From NCBI GenBank assembly GCA_013112635.1, contig JABFGF010000010.1:1-64000 (forward strand): a stretch of DNA of 64,000 nucleotides, read 5' to 3'. The translations under genes were made by a program, and so were the position numbers. Source of the DNA: Calditrichota bacterium (GTDB lineage: Bacteria > Calditrichota > Calditrichia > Calditrichales > J004). Shown here one piece after another: positions 48,094 through 58,405 of this stretch. The notes beneath the pieces are model-generated. The model had not been told where the DNA came from. It did no database searches and worked only from the letters and a program-made list of their open reading frames with translations. Position 1 is the first letter of the stretch. Every line of letters begins with the position of its first letter.

Positions 48094-49134
48094 TTATCTG
48101 AAACGTTTTATACAGGCATATGGAGAGAGCTTGCGTAGAAAATGATCGATAACAATACTTCCCGGATACATATTTTTTAGTATGGCACGATCAGATACTT
48201 TCCGCAATTTCTGAGCAGAGTGACGCTTTTTCCAGATGAATAACGGGTTTGTTAAAAGAAAATAAAGAGCGAGTAAAACAGCTCGTGCCCTTTTACCTTC
48301 CCACATGGCGGCATCTGCGATTACAGTAACCATTTCGAAAAGGATCCTTGGTGGGAAAAAGAAAAACAAAGATGGAAGAGAATAGTTTTTAATCATCATA
48401 ATCAGGTTGTTGCGATGATTTAAATACATTTTGCGTTGATTATCACTACGCAAAGTATAACCGGAGTAATGATAAATATGTGTTTTATAAGTCACCACAT
48501 TTTTATAGCCGGCCAATTGGGCCCGCCAATTTAAATCTATTTCTTCCTGATGGGCAAAAAAGTCTTCGTCTAATAGTCCAATTTCATCTATAACAGATTT
48601 ACGAACCAGTAATGCACAACCGGATGTCCAGAAAACTTTGCTGCCCAAATTAGCATACTGCGCCTTATCCATTTCAACTGTATCAAAAATGCGGCCACGT
48701 GCAAAAGGATAACCAAAAATATCCATCTCCCCACCTGCACCTCCGGAATAGTCAAAAAATCGTTTATCCTGAATTGATATTATTTTTGGCTGGACCATTC
48801 CAATAGCTTTGTCATCCTCAATGGCAGCAATCATTTCAAATAAAAAATTTTCAGGAAGAACAGTATCGTTATTTAACAGTAAAATATATTCCGATTTACT
48901 CAATTCCATTCCCTGGTTGCAAGCGCCGGCATAACCAAGGTTTTTTTCGTTTTCAATAAGCTCAACCTGTGGAAAGGTCTCTTTTACATATTTCTGACTG
49001 CCATCTGTTGAGCCATTGTCAATTAGGATGGTTTCAAAATCTGTAAACGAGTTTTTATATAACGATTGCAGACAATCGCGCAGAATATCAATTCCGTTAT
49101 AATGCGGAATTATTATTGAAATCTTTTTAGACAT
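48094..49134 (-). CDS. GT2 family glycosyltransferase
   Basis: 346 residues. GT-A fold with ISIIIPHYNGIDILRDCL, DNGSTDGS, LLLNNDTVLP and the catalytic region HQEEIDLNWRAQLAG, like rhamnosyltransferases of the WbbL type. A C-terminal hydrophobic segment (SLFFFFPPRILFEMV) may touch the membrane. It probably adds a sugar to a surface polysaccharide. I start at the ATG at 49134; a longer frame starts with TTG and adds only polar residues. It lies 64 bases after recG. Confidence 0.87.
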   Translation of the reverse strand: MSKKISIIIPHYNGIDILRDCLQSLYKNSFTDFETILIDNGSTDGSQKYVKETFPQVELIENEKNLGYAGACNQGMELSKSEYILLLNNDTVLPENFLFEMIAAIEDDKAIGMVQPKIISIQDKRFFDYSGGAGGEMDIFGYPFARGRIFDTVEMDKAQYANLGSKVFWTSGCALLVRKSVIDEIGLLDEDFFAHQEEIDLNWRAQLAGYKNVVTYKTHIYHYSGYTLRSDNQRKMYLNHRNNLIMMIKNYSLPSLFFFFPPRILFEMVTVIADAAMWEGKRARAVLLALYFLLTNPLFIWKKRHSAQKLRKVSDRAILKNMYPGSIVIDHFLRKLSPYACIKRFR

Positions 49135-49159
49135 ATAATCAACGTTTAAATATTTAAAG

Positions 49160-49190
49160 ACAATAAATTTACACAAGTAAATTTTATTGT
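49160..49190 (-). terminator. AT-rich hairpin after recG
   Basis: ACAATAAAATTTAC pairs with GTAAATTTATTGT with one bulged base and a four-base loop, eight bases after the recG stop. Only a weak T-rich stretch follows. Confidence 0.35.
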
Positions 49191-49197
49191 TCAATTC

Positions 49198-51294
49198 TCA
49201 ACTTATCTTAAATAAAGCCAATCGTTCGCTATATTCTCTGGATACTTTTTTTCGCACTCCTCCATTTTCAGGGCTTCTTAAATGTGGGTCCTCATCGATT
49301 AATATAAACGCATCTTTACGCGCTTCTTCCAATATTTCCCGGTCACGAATAGGATTTGCAAGTTTGAAAATCGGCATTCCACTTTGCTTTTTGCCAAAAA
49401 AATCTCCCCACCCACGGATCTCTAAATCCTTTTCCGAAATAACAAACCCATCTGTTGTTTCCGTCATAGTGCGGATGCGTTCCCGGGCAATTTCTCCAAC
49501 ATTGTTTGGAGTTTTTAAAATACAGTAAGATTGTTTCTTGCCTCGACCGACTCTTCCACGCAACTGGTGTAATTGCGCTAAACCAAAACGCTCTGCATGT
49601 TCGATTAGCATAATGGTAGAATTTGAAACATCCACACCAACTTCAATAACTGTGGTTGCAACAAGAATTTTAATTTCACCATTTGCAAAATTTTGCATAA
49701 TCGCATCTTTTTCTTCGGCCTTCATCCGGCCATGCAGCAATCCAATCGAAATGCCTTGTAGTGGGCCATTTTCCAAAAATTTAAATGCTTCCACAGCAGC
49801 CTTCAAATCCAGTTTTTCACTTTCTTCCACAAGTGGATAAACGATATAAGCCTGTTCACCGGCATTTACCTGCTTGCGGATAAACTCATAAATTTTGCCG
49901 CTTTGGCTATCAAAACGCCACACAGTTCGGATTGGCAAACGATTGGCCGGCATTTCATTTATTGTGGAAACATCCAGAGAACCATAAGCTGTCATTGCCA
50001 GCGTCCGTGGAATAGGCGTTGCAGTCATCACCAAAACATCAGGTTCTGTACCTTTGGAAATTAAGCTGCCTCGCTGCATTACGCCAAAGCGGTGTTGCTC
50101 ATCAATGATTACCAAACCCAGGTTAGGAAAGTCTACTTTTTGCTGAATCAAAGCATGGGTCCCAATAATCAAGGCATTCACGTTTTGCTGAATTCTATGT
50201 AAAATCAGTGATTTTTCTTTTGGACTTCTGCCGCCTTTTAAAAGAATTACTTCAACACCAAATGGTTTTAGAAAATTTTTAATATTAGAAAAGTGCTGCT
50301 CAGCCAAAATTTCAGTCGGCGCCATTAGAGCAACCTGGTAACCATTGTCGATAGCAATAAGTGCGGCCATCATTGCAACAAGTGTTTTCCCGGAGCCTAC
50401 ATCACCTTGTAATAAGCGGTTCATTGGTGAGCTGGATTTCATGTCTGTCCGAATTTCCTTAACAACTTTTTTTTGCGCAGAAGTCATTTCAAAAGGCAGA
50501 TTATCGAAAAGCTTTTTTAAAATAGGACTCGATCCGGAAAAAGAAATTCCAAGCGGTTTTTCTGCCATGTGTTTCTTTTGCAGGGCAAACAAAAGCTGCA
50601 GGTAAAAAAATTCTTCGTAAATAAAACGTTTTGTAGATTGTTCAAAAAGAGCTTGGCTTGATGGCAGGTGCATCTCTTTCAGAGCATGATTTATCTCAGT
50701 AAATTTCTGATTTTTTAGAATTTTATCAGGTAGATGTTCCTTAAATCCCGACGAAAACTTCTCAAACAGCTGGATGAAAATTTTACGAAAAGTAGATGAG
50801 CTAATCCCTGCTTTTCGCAAAGAATCCGTAAGTGGGTAAAATGGGATTATCCGGCCTGTATTAGTCATATTTTCAAAGTCATCTTCACCCAGCTTATCAT
50901 AATCAGGATGATTTAATTGGTAACCTTGATAGTAGATTACTTTGCCAGATAGTGAAACCCAGTCACCAATCTTGAAAACATTTTTGTAGTAGGAAACAGC
51001 GTTGAACCAAACAGCCTCCAACAAACCCTTTCCATCTGTAACAGTTATATAAAACTGTGGCCTTCGCCCTCGCTTAATCCCGGAAGCTTCTACTTTTCCA
51101 ATTACCGTAACTTCCTGGCCTTCGATTAGTTTGTTTAAAGGTAAAATCGTACTACGGTCAATATAGCGGCGTGGGAAATAACCTATTAAATCTTTAATAG
51201 ATTTTATCCCGGCAGCAGCCAGCACATCAGCCCTTTTGGGCCCAATGCCTTTCAAATATTGTATATCGAAGGTTTTGTGATTTGATTCTGACAT
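49198..51294 (-). CDS. recG: ATP-dependent DNA helicase RecG
   Basis: 698 residues. Remodels stalled forks and branched DNA. N-terminal wedge/OB region beginning with a helix-hairpin-helix-like KGIGPKRADVLAAAGI, then helicase motifs: Walker A GDVGSGKT, DEQH box (IIDEQHRFGV), TATPIPRTLAM, and in the second RecA-like domain TTVIEVGVDV and QLRGRVGRG. Full length. It follows lolD by 25 bases. Confidence 0.97.
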   Translation of the reverse strand: MSESNHKTFDIQYLKGIGPKRADVLAAAGIKSIKDLIGYFPRRYIDRSTILPLNKLIEGQEVTVIGKVEASGIKRGRRPQFYITVTDGKGLLEAVWFNAVSYYKNVFKIGDWVSLSGKVIYYQGYQLNHPDYDKLGEDDFENMTNTGRIIPFYPLTDSLRKAGISSSTFRKIFIQLFEKFSSGFKEHLPDKILKNQKFTEINHALKEMHLPSSQALFEQSTKRFIYEEFFYLQLLFALQKKHMAEKPLGISFSGSSPILKKLFDNLPFEMTSAQKKVVKEIRTDMKSSSPMNRLLQGDVGSGKTLVAMMAALIAIDNGYQVALMAPTEILAEQHFSNIKNFLKPFGVEVILLKGGRSPKEKSLILHRIQQNVNALIIGTHALIQQKVDFPNLGLVIIDEQHRFGVMQRGSLISKGTEPDVLVMTATPIPRTLAMTAYGSLDVSTINEMPANRLPIRTVWRFDSQSGKIYEFIRKQVNAGEQAYIVYPLVEESEKLDLKAAVEAFKFLENGPLQGISIGLLHGRMKAEEKDAIMQNFANGEIKILVATTVIEVGVDVSNSTIMLIEHAERFGLAQLHQLRGRVGRGKKQSYCILKTPNNVGEIARERIRTMTETTDGFVISEKDLEIRGWGDFFGKKQSGMPIFKLANPIRDREILEEARKDAFILIDEDPHLRSPENGGVRKKVSREYSERLALFKIS

Positions 51295-51319
51295 GGGATG
51301 GGAAAGAAAAATGAATTAT

Positions 51320-52024
51320 TTATTTTTCAGGGAATCGTTCTTTTGACACCTTACCATCTTCTAATTCGATTAGGTGGTTCGCTTTTGCCGTCATGTGCTC
51401 ATTATGAGTAACAATAAGTAAAGTTTGGTTCATTTCCTGGTTAAGTTTTAAAAGTAAACTGTACAGTGATTCGCCATTGGCTTTATCCAAATTGCCGGTT
51501 GGCTCATCTGCTAAAACAATTTGAGGTTTATTAACGATGGCTCGCGCAACTGCCACACGCTGCTGCTCTCCACCCGATAGTTCTCTGGGCCTGTGGTTTA
51601 ACCTGTGTGACAAACCGACCATATCTAAAAGATGTAATGCATATTCCCGAGTTTCTTTTTCTTTTTTATAAATCATTGAAGGGATTAAAACATTTTCTAA
51701 AGCAGAAAACTCCGGCAATAAATGATGAAATTGGAACACAAAACCAATGGTTTCATTTCTCAACTTTGCATTTGTCTCTTCATTTAAACTGCTTATATCC
51801 ACACCACCGATTTTTATTTCGCCGCTGTCATGCCTGTCCAATAATCCCAAAACATGAAGCAAAGTACTTTTTCCAACACCTGATGGTCCGGTAATTATAG
51901 CAACATCTCCGCTTTTTATTTCAAGATTAAGTCCTTTTATAACTTCAACTTTTTGCGGGCCACTACTGTAACTTTTATAAAGATTTTTTACCTGGATAGC
52001 ATACGTAGAATTCATCTTATTCAT
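51320..52024 (-). CDS. lolD: Lipoprotein-releasing ABC transporter ATPase LolD
   Basis: 234 residues. Powers release of lipoproteins from the inner membrane. Walker A GPSGVGKS, Q-loop FVFQFHHLLPEF, signature LSGGEQQR, Walker B IVLADEPTG and the H-loop THNEHM. The start is either the ATG at 52024 (overlapping lolC by eight bases) or at 52015; neither has a strong ribosome site. Confidence 0.93.
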   Translation of the reverse strand: MNKMNSTYAIQVKNLYKSYSSGPQKVEVIKGLNLEIKSGDVAIITGPSGVGKSTLLHVLGLLDRHDSGEIKIGGVDISSLNEETNAKLRNETIGFVFQFHHLLPEFSALENVLIPSMIYKKEKETREYALHLLDMVGLSHRLNHRPRELSGGEQQRVAVARAIVNKPQIVLADEPTGNLDKANGESLYSLLLKLNQEMNQTLLIVTHNEHMTAKANHLIELEDGKVSKERFPEK

Positions 52025-53249
52025 AGCGGATTGCCTCAACAGGTACAAGTTTTGATGCTTTATAGGCTGGATAAACAGATGAAATAAAGCTTAAGCTCAT
52101 CGAAACTACTGAGATTACTATAAAGTCTATAAACTCGAGGTCAACTGGAACTGCATCAATCAAATAAACATCAGATGGCAGTGAGATAAGATCAAACTGA
52201 ATTTGCAGAAAGGCAACAGAGTATGCAATTACATTTCCAAGAACCGTTCCAATTAAACCAACCAAAATTCCTTCAAACATAAAAATGCGCATTATACTGC
52301 CAGATGTTGCACCCATTGATTTTAAGATACCTATTTCCCTTGTTTTATCCATTACAACCATCACGAGAGAGCTTATAATATTAAATGCAGCCACCATCAA
52401 AATCATACTGAAAATTAATGTAAACAACACCTTCTCCATCTCCATCCAGGAAAAAAGAGACTTATGCCGCTCAATCCAGGTTTGGGATGTGTACGGATAA
52501 CCCAATTCATCACTTATTTCTTTGCCGACGATATTTGCTTTTTCATAGTCTTCAATCTTTACGTCAATCCATGAAACACCCTGCATATCAAATAAATCCT
52601 GGGCATCCTCAATCGAAATATATGAAAGAATTTTGTCGTATTCGTAATAACCAAATTCTACCAATCCGGCAACATAAAACTGTTTAATTTTTGGTTGAGC
52701 AAAAATACCACCCTCTTTCGGCATCGACCAAACCGATACCACATCACCAATATTTAAAGCAAGAATTGCATCAGCAAGATGTCTTCCCAAAACAATACCA
52801 GGCAGTTTTCTTTCATTAATTATCTTGATAGAAAAGTCCAGCTCGCCATAAGTAATTTTATTGGATATTTCAGTTACATCATCGGCTGTATTTATATCAA
52901 TGCCTTTTACAATTGTTGGGCGTTGGGTTGTTTTCGATTTTATCATCGACTCTTCCGAAATTGCCGGAGAAACTCCCGTAACCTGCTTATTTTGTTTTAT
53001 AAGTTTTATAAGAGAATCCGGTTGGGCAATTGTTTCAGTAAAGTATTTGCGGACTCTTAAATGCGCATCAGCACCAATCAAGCGTGAGCGCACTTCACCT
53101 TCAAATCCATTCATAACAGAGAGTACAAGGATAAGTACTGTTACACCAATCATTATCCCGGCAATCGAAACATAGGTTATAATAGAAATAAATCCGGTTT
53201 TCCTTTTTGCCCCGAGATAACGTTTTGCAATAAAATATTCGAATGACAT
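52017..53249 (-). CDS. lolC: Lipoprotein-releasing ABC transporter permease LolC/LolE
   Basis: 410 residues. N-terminal FIAKRYLGAKRKTGFISIITYVSIAGIMIGVTVLI with the first membrane helix, a large periplasmic loop, and three C-terminal helices including the FtsX-like motif VMDKTREIGILKSMGATSGSI. It extracts outer-membrane-directed lipoproteins with LolD, whose gene overlaps. Only one permease gene is present here, so it may work as a homodimer. Confidence 0.93.
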   Translation of the reverse strand: MSFEYFIAKRYLGAKRKTGFISIITYVSIAGIMIGVTVLILVLSVMNGFEGEVRSRLIGADAHLRVRKYFTETIAQPDSLIKLIKQNKQVTGVSPAISEESMIKSKTTQRPTIVKGIDINTADDVTEISNKITYGELDFSIKIINERKLPGIVLGRHLADAILALNIGDVVSVWSMPKEGGIFAQPKIKQFYVAGLVEFGYYEYDKILSYISIEDAQDLFDMQGVSWIDVKIEDYEKANIVGKEISDELGYPYTSQTWIERHKSLFSWMEMEKVLFTLIFSMILMVAAFNIISSLVMVVMDKTREIGILKSMGATSGSIMRIFMFEGILVGLIGTVLGNVIAYSVAFLQIQFDLISLPSDVYLIDAVPVDLEFIDFIVISVVSMSLSFISSVYPAYKASKLVPVEAIRYE

Positions 53250-53257
53250 TTAGTTTA

Positions 53258-54760
53258 TTATTCCTGGTTCTTTTGCTCAGGACGCATCTGCGGAAAAAAG
53301 ATCACATCGCGGATACTTGGCTGATTTGTAAATAACATGGTTAAACGGTCTATCCCAATTCCTAATCCTGCTGTGGGTGGCATTCCTATTTCCAACGCAC
53401 GCAAAAAGTCTTCATCAATAACCTGGGCCTCCTCATCACCACGGGCTTTAAGGTCCATTTGTGCCATAAACCTTTCACGTTGGTCAATAGGATCATTCAA
53501 TTCACTAAAAGCATTACCAACCTCTTTTCCACCAATGATCGGTTCAAAGCGCTCTACAAGCCCTGGTTTACTACGATGTTTTTTCGCAAGCGGCGACATT
53601 TCAACCGGGTGATCAGTAATAAAGGTAGGTTGAATCAATTTCGGCTCAACATGTTCCCCAAAAATTTCATCGATAATTTTCCCATAACCCATTTCCGGGC
53701 TAATCTCAACATTTAATTCTTTGGCAACATTTTTTAAACCATCTTCATCAAGATTGGATACATCATGGCCGGTATATTCTTTAATTGAATCTAAAATTGG
53801 CAATCTGCGCCAAGGTCCGGATAATTCAATTTCGTGTTCATTAAATTGCAGCGATGTTCCGCCAACAACTTTTTTCGCAACATGACTAAATATTTTCTCT
53901 ACAAAATCCATCATCCAGTTATAATCTTTGTAGGCCACATAAAGCTCAACCTGGGTAAATTCCGGGTTATGAAAGCGATCCATACCTTCATTTCGAAAAT
54001 CTTTCGCAAATTCATAGACACGATCAAAGCCACCAACAATTAACCGTTTCAAATAAAGCTCGTTGGCGATACGGAGATATAACTTCATATCCAAAGTATT
54101 GTGATGGGTTGTAAATGGACGAGCAGCAGCCCCGCCATAAATTGACTGTAAAACAGGCGTTTCTACTTCGAGAAATTCATTGCCGTCAAGAACTTCCCGA
54201 ATCGCTGTAATAATTTTACTTCGTTTGATAAAAGCGTCACGTACTTCGGGATTAACAACTAAATCTGTATATCTTTGCCGATATCGAAGTTCCTTGTCCA
54301 CAAATTGATCATAAATAATCTTCTTGCCGTCTTCCATTTTTTCTTTGGCAATTGGCAATGGCCTAATCGATTTAGACAACAGCTCCAAACTAGTAGCAAA
54401 AACAGAGACCTCACCCATTTTGGTTTTTTTAACTGTGCCGGTTACGCCAATATGATCGCCAATATCCAGCATTTTAAACATTTTATAAACGTCTTCACCG
54501 ATTGCATCACGGGCAATATAAAGCTGAATACGTCCTTGCATATCCTGGATATGGCAGAATGAGGCTTTACCCATCATGCGCACGGCCATTATCCTTCCGG
54601 CCACAGAAACCGATTGGCCTTCAAGTTTTTCAAAATTATCTTTAACTTCAAGGGTTTGATGTGTTCTTTCAAAACTATACGGATAAGGGTTAAATCCGTT
54701 TTCCTGTAGCTTGTCAATTTTTTCTTTTCTTATTTTTACAAGTTGATTTAAATCTTCCAA
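53258..54760 (-). CDS. lysS: Lysyl-tRNA synthetase, class II
   Basis: 500 residues. Charges tRNA-Lys. OB-fold anticodon-binding domain (about 55-145), then the class II core with motif 2 ([19 protein letters not shown]) and motif 3 ([14 protein letters not shown]). Complete. Eight bases separate it from both prfB and lolC, so prfB-lysS-lolC-lolD is probably one transcript. Confidence 0.97.
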   Translation of the reverse strand: MEDLNQLVKIRKEKIDKLQENGFNPYPYSFERTHQTLEVKDNFEKLEGQSVSVAGRIMAVRMMGKASFCHIQDMQGRIQLYIARDAIGEDVYKMFKMLDIGDHIGVTGTVKKTKMGEVSVFATSLELLSKSIRPLPIAKEKMEDGKKIIYDQFVDKELRYRQRYTDLVVNPEVRDAFIKRSKIITAIREVLDGNEFLEVETPVLQSIYGGAAARPFTTHHNTLDMKLYLRIANELYLKRLIVGGFDRVYEFAKDFRNEGMDRFHNPEFTQVELYVAYKDYNWMMDFVEKIFSHVAKKVVGGTSLQFNEHEIELSGPWRRLPILDSIKEYTGHDVSNLDEDGLKNVAKELNVEISPEMGYGKIIDEIFGEHVEPKLIQPTFITDHPVEMSPLAKKHRSKPGLVERFEPIIGGKEVGNAFSELNDPIDQRERFMAQMDLKARGDEEAQVIDEDFLRALEIGMPPTAGLGIGIDRLTMLFTNQPSIRDVIFFPQMRPEQKNQE

Positions 54761-54768
54761 AACTTCTC

Positions 54769-55870
54769 CTAACTATCTCCAAAATTAACTAAATATGCTT
54801 CAATAAAATCATCTATGTCACCATCCATCACATTTTGAACATTGCTTGTTTCAATATTTGTCCGGTGGTCTTTTACCATATTATAAGGATGAAAAACATA
54901 TGAACGGATTTGACTGCCCCATGCAATGTCTTTTTTTCCTTCTTCAATATCCTGCATTTCCTTTTTCTTGTCTTCAAGCTGTTTTTGAAATAAACGTGCT
55001 TTCAAAAATTTTAATGCGCTTGCTTTGTTTTTGTGCTGTGAGCGATCATTTTGGCATTGCACAACAATATTTGTTGGCAAATGTGTAATACGAATAGCGG
55101 AATCTGTTTTATTTACATGCTGGCCGCCGGCACCACTTGCCCGATAAGTATCGATCCTAAGATCGGCAGGATTAATTTCAATATCAACATCCTCATCAAC
55201 CTCGGGCAAAACAAATACGCTGGCAAAGGATGTATGACGACGTTTATTTGAATCGAACGGTGAAATGCGTACCAAGCGATGTACTCCCGCCTCAGCCTTC
55301 AAATACCCGTATGCATAATTCCCGGTAACCTCAATGGAAACACTTTTTATTCCTGCCTCATCTCCACTTTGGTGATCCAAAATATCAGTTTTAAAACTTT
55401 TTCGTTCTGCATATCTCAAAAAGAGACGCATTAGCATTTCTGCCCAATCCTGGCTTTCTGTGCCTCCTGCACCTGGATGAATTGTGAGAATTGCATTTTT
55501 TGAATCATTATCGCCACCCAGCATACGTTTAAACTCAAGGGCTTTTAATGACTTCTCTAGAGAACTTAGATTATCGTCAAGTTCACTTTTTAATTCACCA
55601 TCATCAGATTCTTCTGCCAGCTCAAGAATAACTTCAATTTCTTCAAGTATGCCCTTGCACTTATTCCAGGATTCAATCCACTCTTTGAGTTTATTTATTT
55701 GGTCATAAACTTTTTTTACAGCTTTTTTATCATCCCAAAATCCATCCGCTGTGGTTTCTTTTTCAAGTTCTTTCAGCTGATTTTCTTTTAAATCTAAGTC
55801 AAAGATACCCTCTTAAATTGGTGATTCTGTTATTATACTCTTTTACCTGATTTATAATTTCAGTAGTCAT
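54769..55870 (-). CDS. prfB: Peptide chain release factor 2 (programmed +1 frameshift)
   Basis: RF2 recognises UAA and UGA. The gene is in two frames: an ATG at 55870 opens 23 codons ([13 protein letters not shown]...) ending at an in-frame TGA (55801-55799). Shifting +1 at CTT-TGA-C continues as [15 protein letters not shown] into the long frame ending at 54769, giving 366 residues, normal for RF2. The catalytic GGQ lies in [15 protein letters not shown] and the anticodon-like SPF tripeptide in [11 protein letters not shown]. Low RF2 favours the shift, so the gene is autoregulated. AGGT precedes the ATG. The long frame alone would give a false start near 55524. Confidence 0.97.
55798..55816 (-). 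promoter_or_regulatory. prfB programmed +1 frameshift site
   Basis: On the minus strand AAGAGGGTATCTTTGAC: an internal Shine-Dalgarno-like AGAGGG, then slippery CTT, UGA and the 3' C. It is nearly identical to the well-studied site of E. coli. Confidence 0.96.
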
Positions 55871-55964
55871 TTAATATACCTGATTATGATTAAAATTTAA
55901 GGGAGGAAGTTACGGAGTATTTAAAAGGCAAGCAAGAAAGGGAGCTAATAAGTATAAATAAAAA

Positions 55965-55989
55965 ATCCCCTGGTGATTAGCCAGGGGAT
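55965..55989 (-). terminator. Intrinsic terminator of the PorU-like operon
   Basis: ATCCCCTGG pairs with CCAGGGGAT around a seven-base loop and is followed by TTTTTATTTAT on the minus strand, eight bases after the stop of the gene at 55997. Confidence 0.88.
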
Positions 55990-55996
55990 AAAATTG

Positions 55997-57127
55997 TTAA
56001 TTTCCTTCTTCTTCGAGAATTTGTTTGAGCTCTTCAAGCTCTTTCTCAGCAGATTCCCGTTCTTCTTTGAGTTTATCCAGCTCTTCTTTAATATTTTCAG
56101 ACTTTTCTCTGTCTTCAATAATTTTCTGGAAAAACTCTACACGTTTATTGAACTGGTTTTTATCTACCTGGGCAGCACTTTGTGTTGCCGCGGTCAATGG
56201 AAGCAAGGTAATTTCAAATCCAAGATGCGCTTTCCATGCTGTATAATTTGGTAAGTTTAAGTTTTCAAAAGTAGGTAACCCAACGCTTTTATCCTCATCG
56301 GCACTTAATCTAACATCTACCCCAAGATTAAAAGCAAACCAGCTAAACGGTTTATATTTAATGCTAGGTGTAACATACATGTAGTCTTCTCTACTAAAGA
56401 CGAATTTATCAGGTTTTTCCAAAAATGTTGCCCCACTTAACTCCAATTGAAAATCAAACATATCTGTTGGATATAAAAAGCCAAGAGCATATATAAGTTC
56501 AGAAGAATTTGTTGATGCTGTCAGCCCCTTGTACAAATCCTCGCCTGCCTCATTATGATTCCACCATCCAACATTAAGATGAGTACTAAAAGAGCGATCC
56601 GGAATGTATGGATCCATATAGTAGGATAGTGCACCGGAAAAGCCAAACTCAACAGCACCACTTGAATAATACGTGAAAGGATAATTATGATCTTCCCCAA
56701 CAGGAAATTTTGTGGCAGCAATAAAAGCACCATACATATGTCGATTTGCAAAATCAAACGAGCCAGCCTTTAGAGATACTTTTATATCATCAGGAAGATT
56801 GAACTCATTTGCAGAATGAGTATCTTGATAAAGACCTGGTGCAATTGTTAGGTCAAAATTATCCGAAACACCATATGTCAGAGCCAATCCACTGTTTATA
56901 AGCCAATAGTTTTTTTCTTGAAAATCTTCTGGCTTAGCGCTTGCGTCTCCCAGGAATTCAGCCAATTTTGAAAAGAAATTCAAATCACTATGAATTTCAA
57001 ACCGACCGGCATCAAAAGTCCTGGCAGTATGTGTGTGCATCAAACTTTTACTACCAACAGGCGCTTGAGCAAATAAATTTGACATTAAAAACAATAGTAT
57101 CAGCAAAACAGGGCTGACTTTTTTCAT
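55997..57127 (-). CDS. Outer-membrane barrel with C-terminal coiled coil, copy 2
   Basis: 376 residues. Signal peptide (1-20), then a region of alternating strands like a transporter-type barrel, with HTHTARTFDAGRFEIHSDLNF, LYQDTHSANEFNLPDDI and YIPDRSFSTHLNVGWWN. The last 75 residues are a charged heptad-repeat coiled coil (KRVEFFQKIIEDREKSENIKEELDKLKEERESAEKELEELKQIL). I do not recognise the family. It is a close paralogue of the gene upstream (43-base gap) and closes the operon. A barrel anchoring a periplasmic or surface coiled-coil tether is inferred. Confidence 0.8.
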   Translation of the reverse strand: MKKVSPVLLILLFLMSNLFAQAPVGSKSLMHTHTARTFDAGRFEIHSDLNFFSKLAEFLGDASAKPEDFQEKNYWLINSGLALTYGVSDNFDLTIAPGLYQDTHSANEFNLPDDIKVSLKAGSFDFANRHMYGAFIAATKFPVGEDHNYPFTYYSSGAVEFGFSGALSYYMDPYIPDRSFSTHLNVGWWNHNEAGEDLYKGLTASTNSSELIYALGFLYPTDMFDFQLELSGATFLEKPDKFVFSREDYMYVTPSIKYKPFSWFAFNLGVDVRLSADEDKSVGLPTFENLNLPNYTAWKAHLGFEITLLPLTAATQSAAQVDKNQFNKRVEFFQKIIEDREKSENIKEELDKLKEERESAEKELEELKQILEEEGN

Positions 57128-57169
57128 CTCAACCTCCTAATAGTATTAGAGTCGAATCTCAAGTTTTTA

Positions 57170-58318
57170 TTATTGATCATCATCTAATATTTTCTTTAGT
57201 TCATCAATTTCTTTTTCTGCTTCTTTTCGTACTTTTTTAAGATTTTCAATTTCATTTTGCACTGATTCAGATTTTTCACGTTCTGAAACTACAGCCTCAA
57301 ACATTTCTACTTTCTCTCGTGCTTTTTTTTCTTCATAGCTCAAATCGCTTGTAGCACTTTCTCCAACAAGGTTTAAATCAATATTTAAACCTAATTGAAC
57401 AGTCCAATCAGGAAAGTTTGGAGGTAAATCGACTTGAGAGCTCACGTCAGGAATACCAGAAGTATTATTTCTATCATCTGGAGATATCCTAAAATCCACA
57501 CCAAAATCAAGTGCAATCCAGTTAATTGGCTTATACCGAATACTCGGTGACAAAAACGCCCATTCTTCAGCACTATAAACATAAGTATTGGGTTGTTGAA
57601 GAAACACCATTCCAGTCAATTCTAAACGGAAATCAAAAAGTCCAGTTGGGTATGCAAAAGCCATAGCCATACGAAAATCACTTGAATTAACAGTGGAGTT
57701 AAGTTTTTCACCATTAAATGTTTCATAAAGGAAGGTACCGTGTTCATTATAATTCCAAAATCCAGCATTAAAGTGAGCATTAAAAGAACGGTCTGGCAGA
57801 TATGGATCAGCAAAATAAGAAATGGCGTACATTAGACCATACTGAACTGATTCAGTTGTGTATTCAGTAAAGGGGTAGTTGTGAACTTCACCAGTTGGGA
57901 TACGAAAACTTGCCATTACTGCTTGCGAAAAATGATTTCTGGCAAATGTAAAAGAACCTGTTTTTAATGTTACAAAAATATCATCAGGTAGATTAAATTC
58001 ATTTTCAGCATGAGTATCCTGGTATAACCTTACTCCAACCGATGCATCAAAATGTTCCATTATTCCATATGTAAAAACAAAATTACCTTGTACAAGCCAA
58101 TAATTAATAGACTCAAAGTTATCAGGTTTAATATCACCCAAAAAATCACCAATTTTTGAGTAAAAATTTGTATTGCTGTAAATACCCAATTTACCTTTAG
58201 GATACACTTTACCTGTTTGAGTGTGAAGTAATGTCTTCTCACCATTTGGCAACTGGGCAAATAGATTTTGTACACCAAGTAATACCAATGCTGTCGAAAA
58301 GATAATAAACTTTTTCAT
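57170..58318 (-). CDS. Outer-membrane barrel with C-terminal coiled coil, copy 1
   Basis: 382 residues, same architecture as copy 2: signal peptide MKKFIIFSTALVLLGVQNLFA, LLHTQTGKVYPKGKLGIYSNTNFYSK, LYQDTHAENEFNLPDDI and PYLPDRSFNAHFNAGFWNYNEHG. A coiled coil covers the last 75 residues (KREKVEMFEAVVSEREKSESVQNEIENLKKVRKEAEKEIDELKKIL as two adjacent blocks). Start at the ATG at 58318 with AGGAGTT upstream; a longer frame adds an unlikely N-terminus. Function unknown. It follows a minimal SLBB gene. Confidence 0.82.
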   Translation of the reverse strand: MKKFIIFSTALVLLGVQNLFAQLPNGEKTLLHTQTGKVYPKGKLGIYSNTNFYSKIGDFLGDIKPDNFESINYWLVQGNFVFTYGIMEHFDASVGVRLYQDTHAENEFNLPDDIFVTLKTGSFTFARNHFSQAVMASFRIPTGEVHNYPFTEYTTESVQYGLMYAISYFADPYLPDRSFNAHFNAGFWNYNEHGTFLYETFNGEKLNSTVNSSDFRMAMAFAYPTGLFDFRLELTGMVFLQQPNTYVYSAEEWAFLSPSIRYKPINWIALDFGVDFRISPDDRNNTSGIPDVSSQVDLPPNFPDWTVQLGLNIDLNLVGESATSDLSYEEKKAREKVEMFEAVVSEREKSESVQNEIENLKKVRKEAEKEIDELKKILDDDQ

Positions 58319-58405
58319 TAAAGAACTCCTAAACTCAATGTGTTGACAATAATCTATATGTAATAGCGATGCAAATTTAGTTAATTCAGTATACAAATGA
58401 AATAA

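Noticed and set aside
54769-55524. RF2 as an N-terminally truncated or broken gene
   Set aside because: The missing N-terminus is found in another frame, joined at a canonical CTT-TGA-C frameshift site, so the gene is intact.
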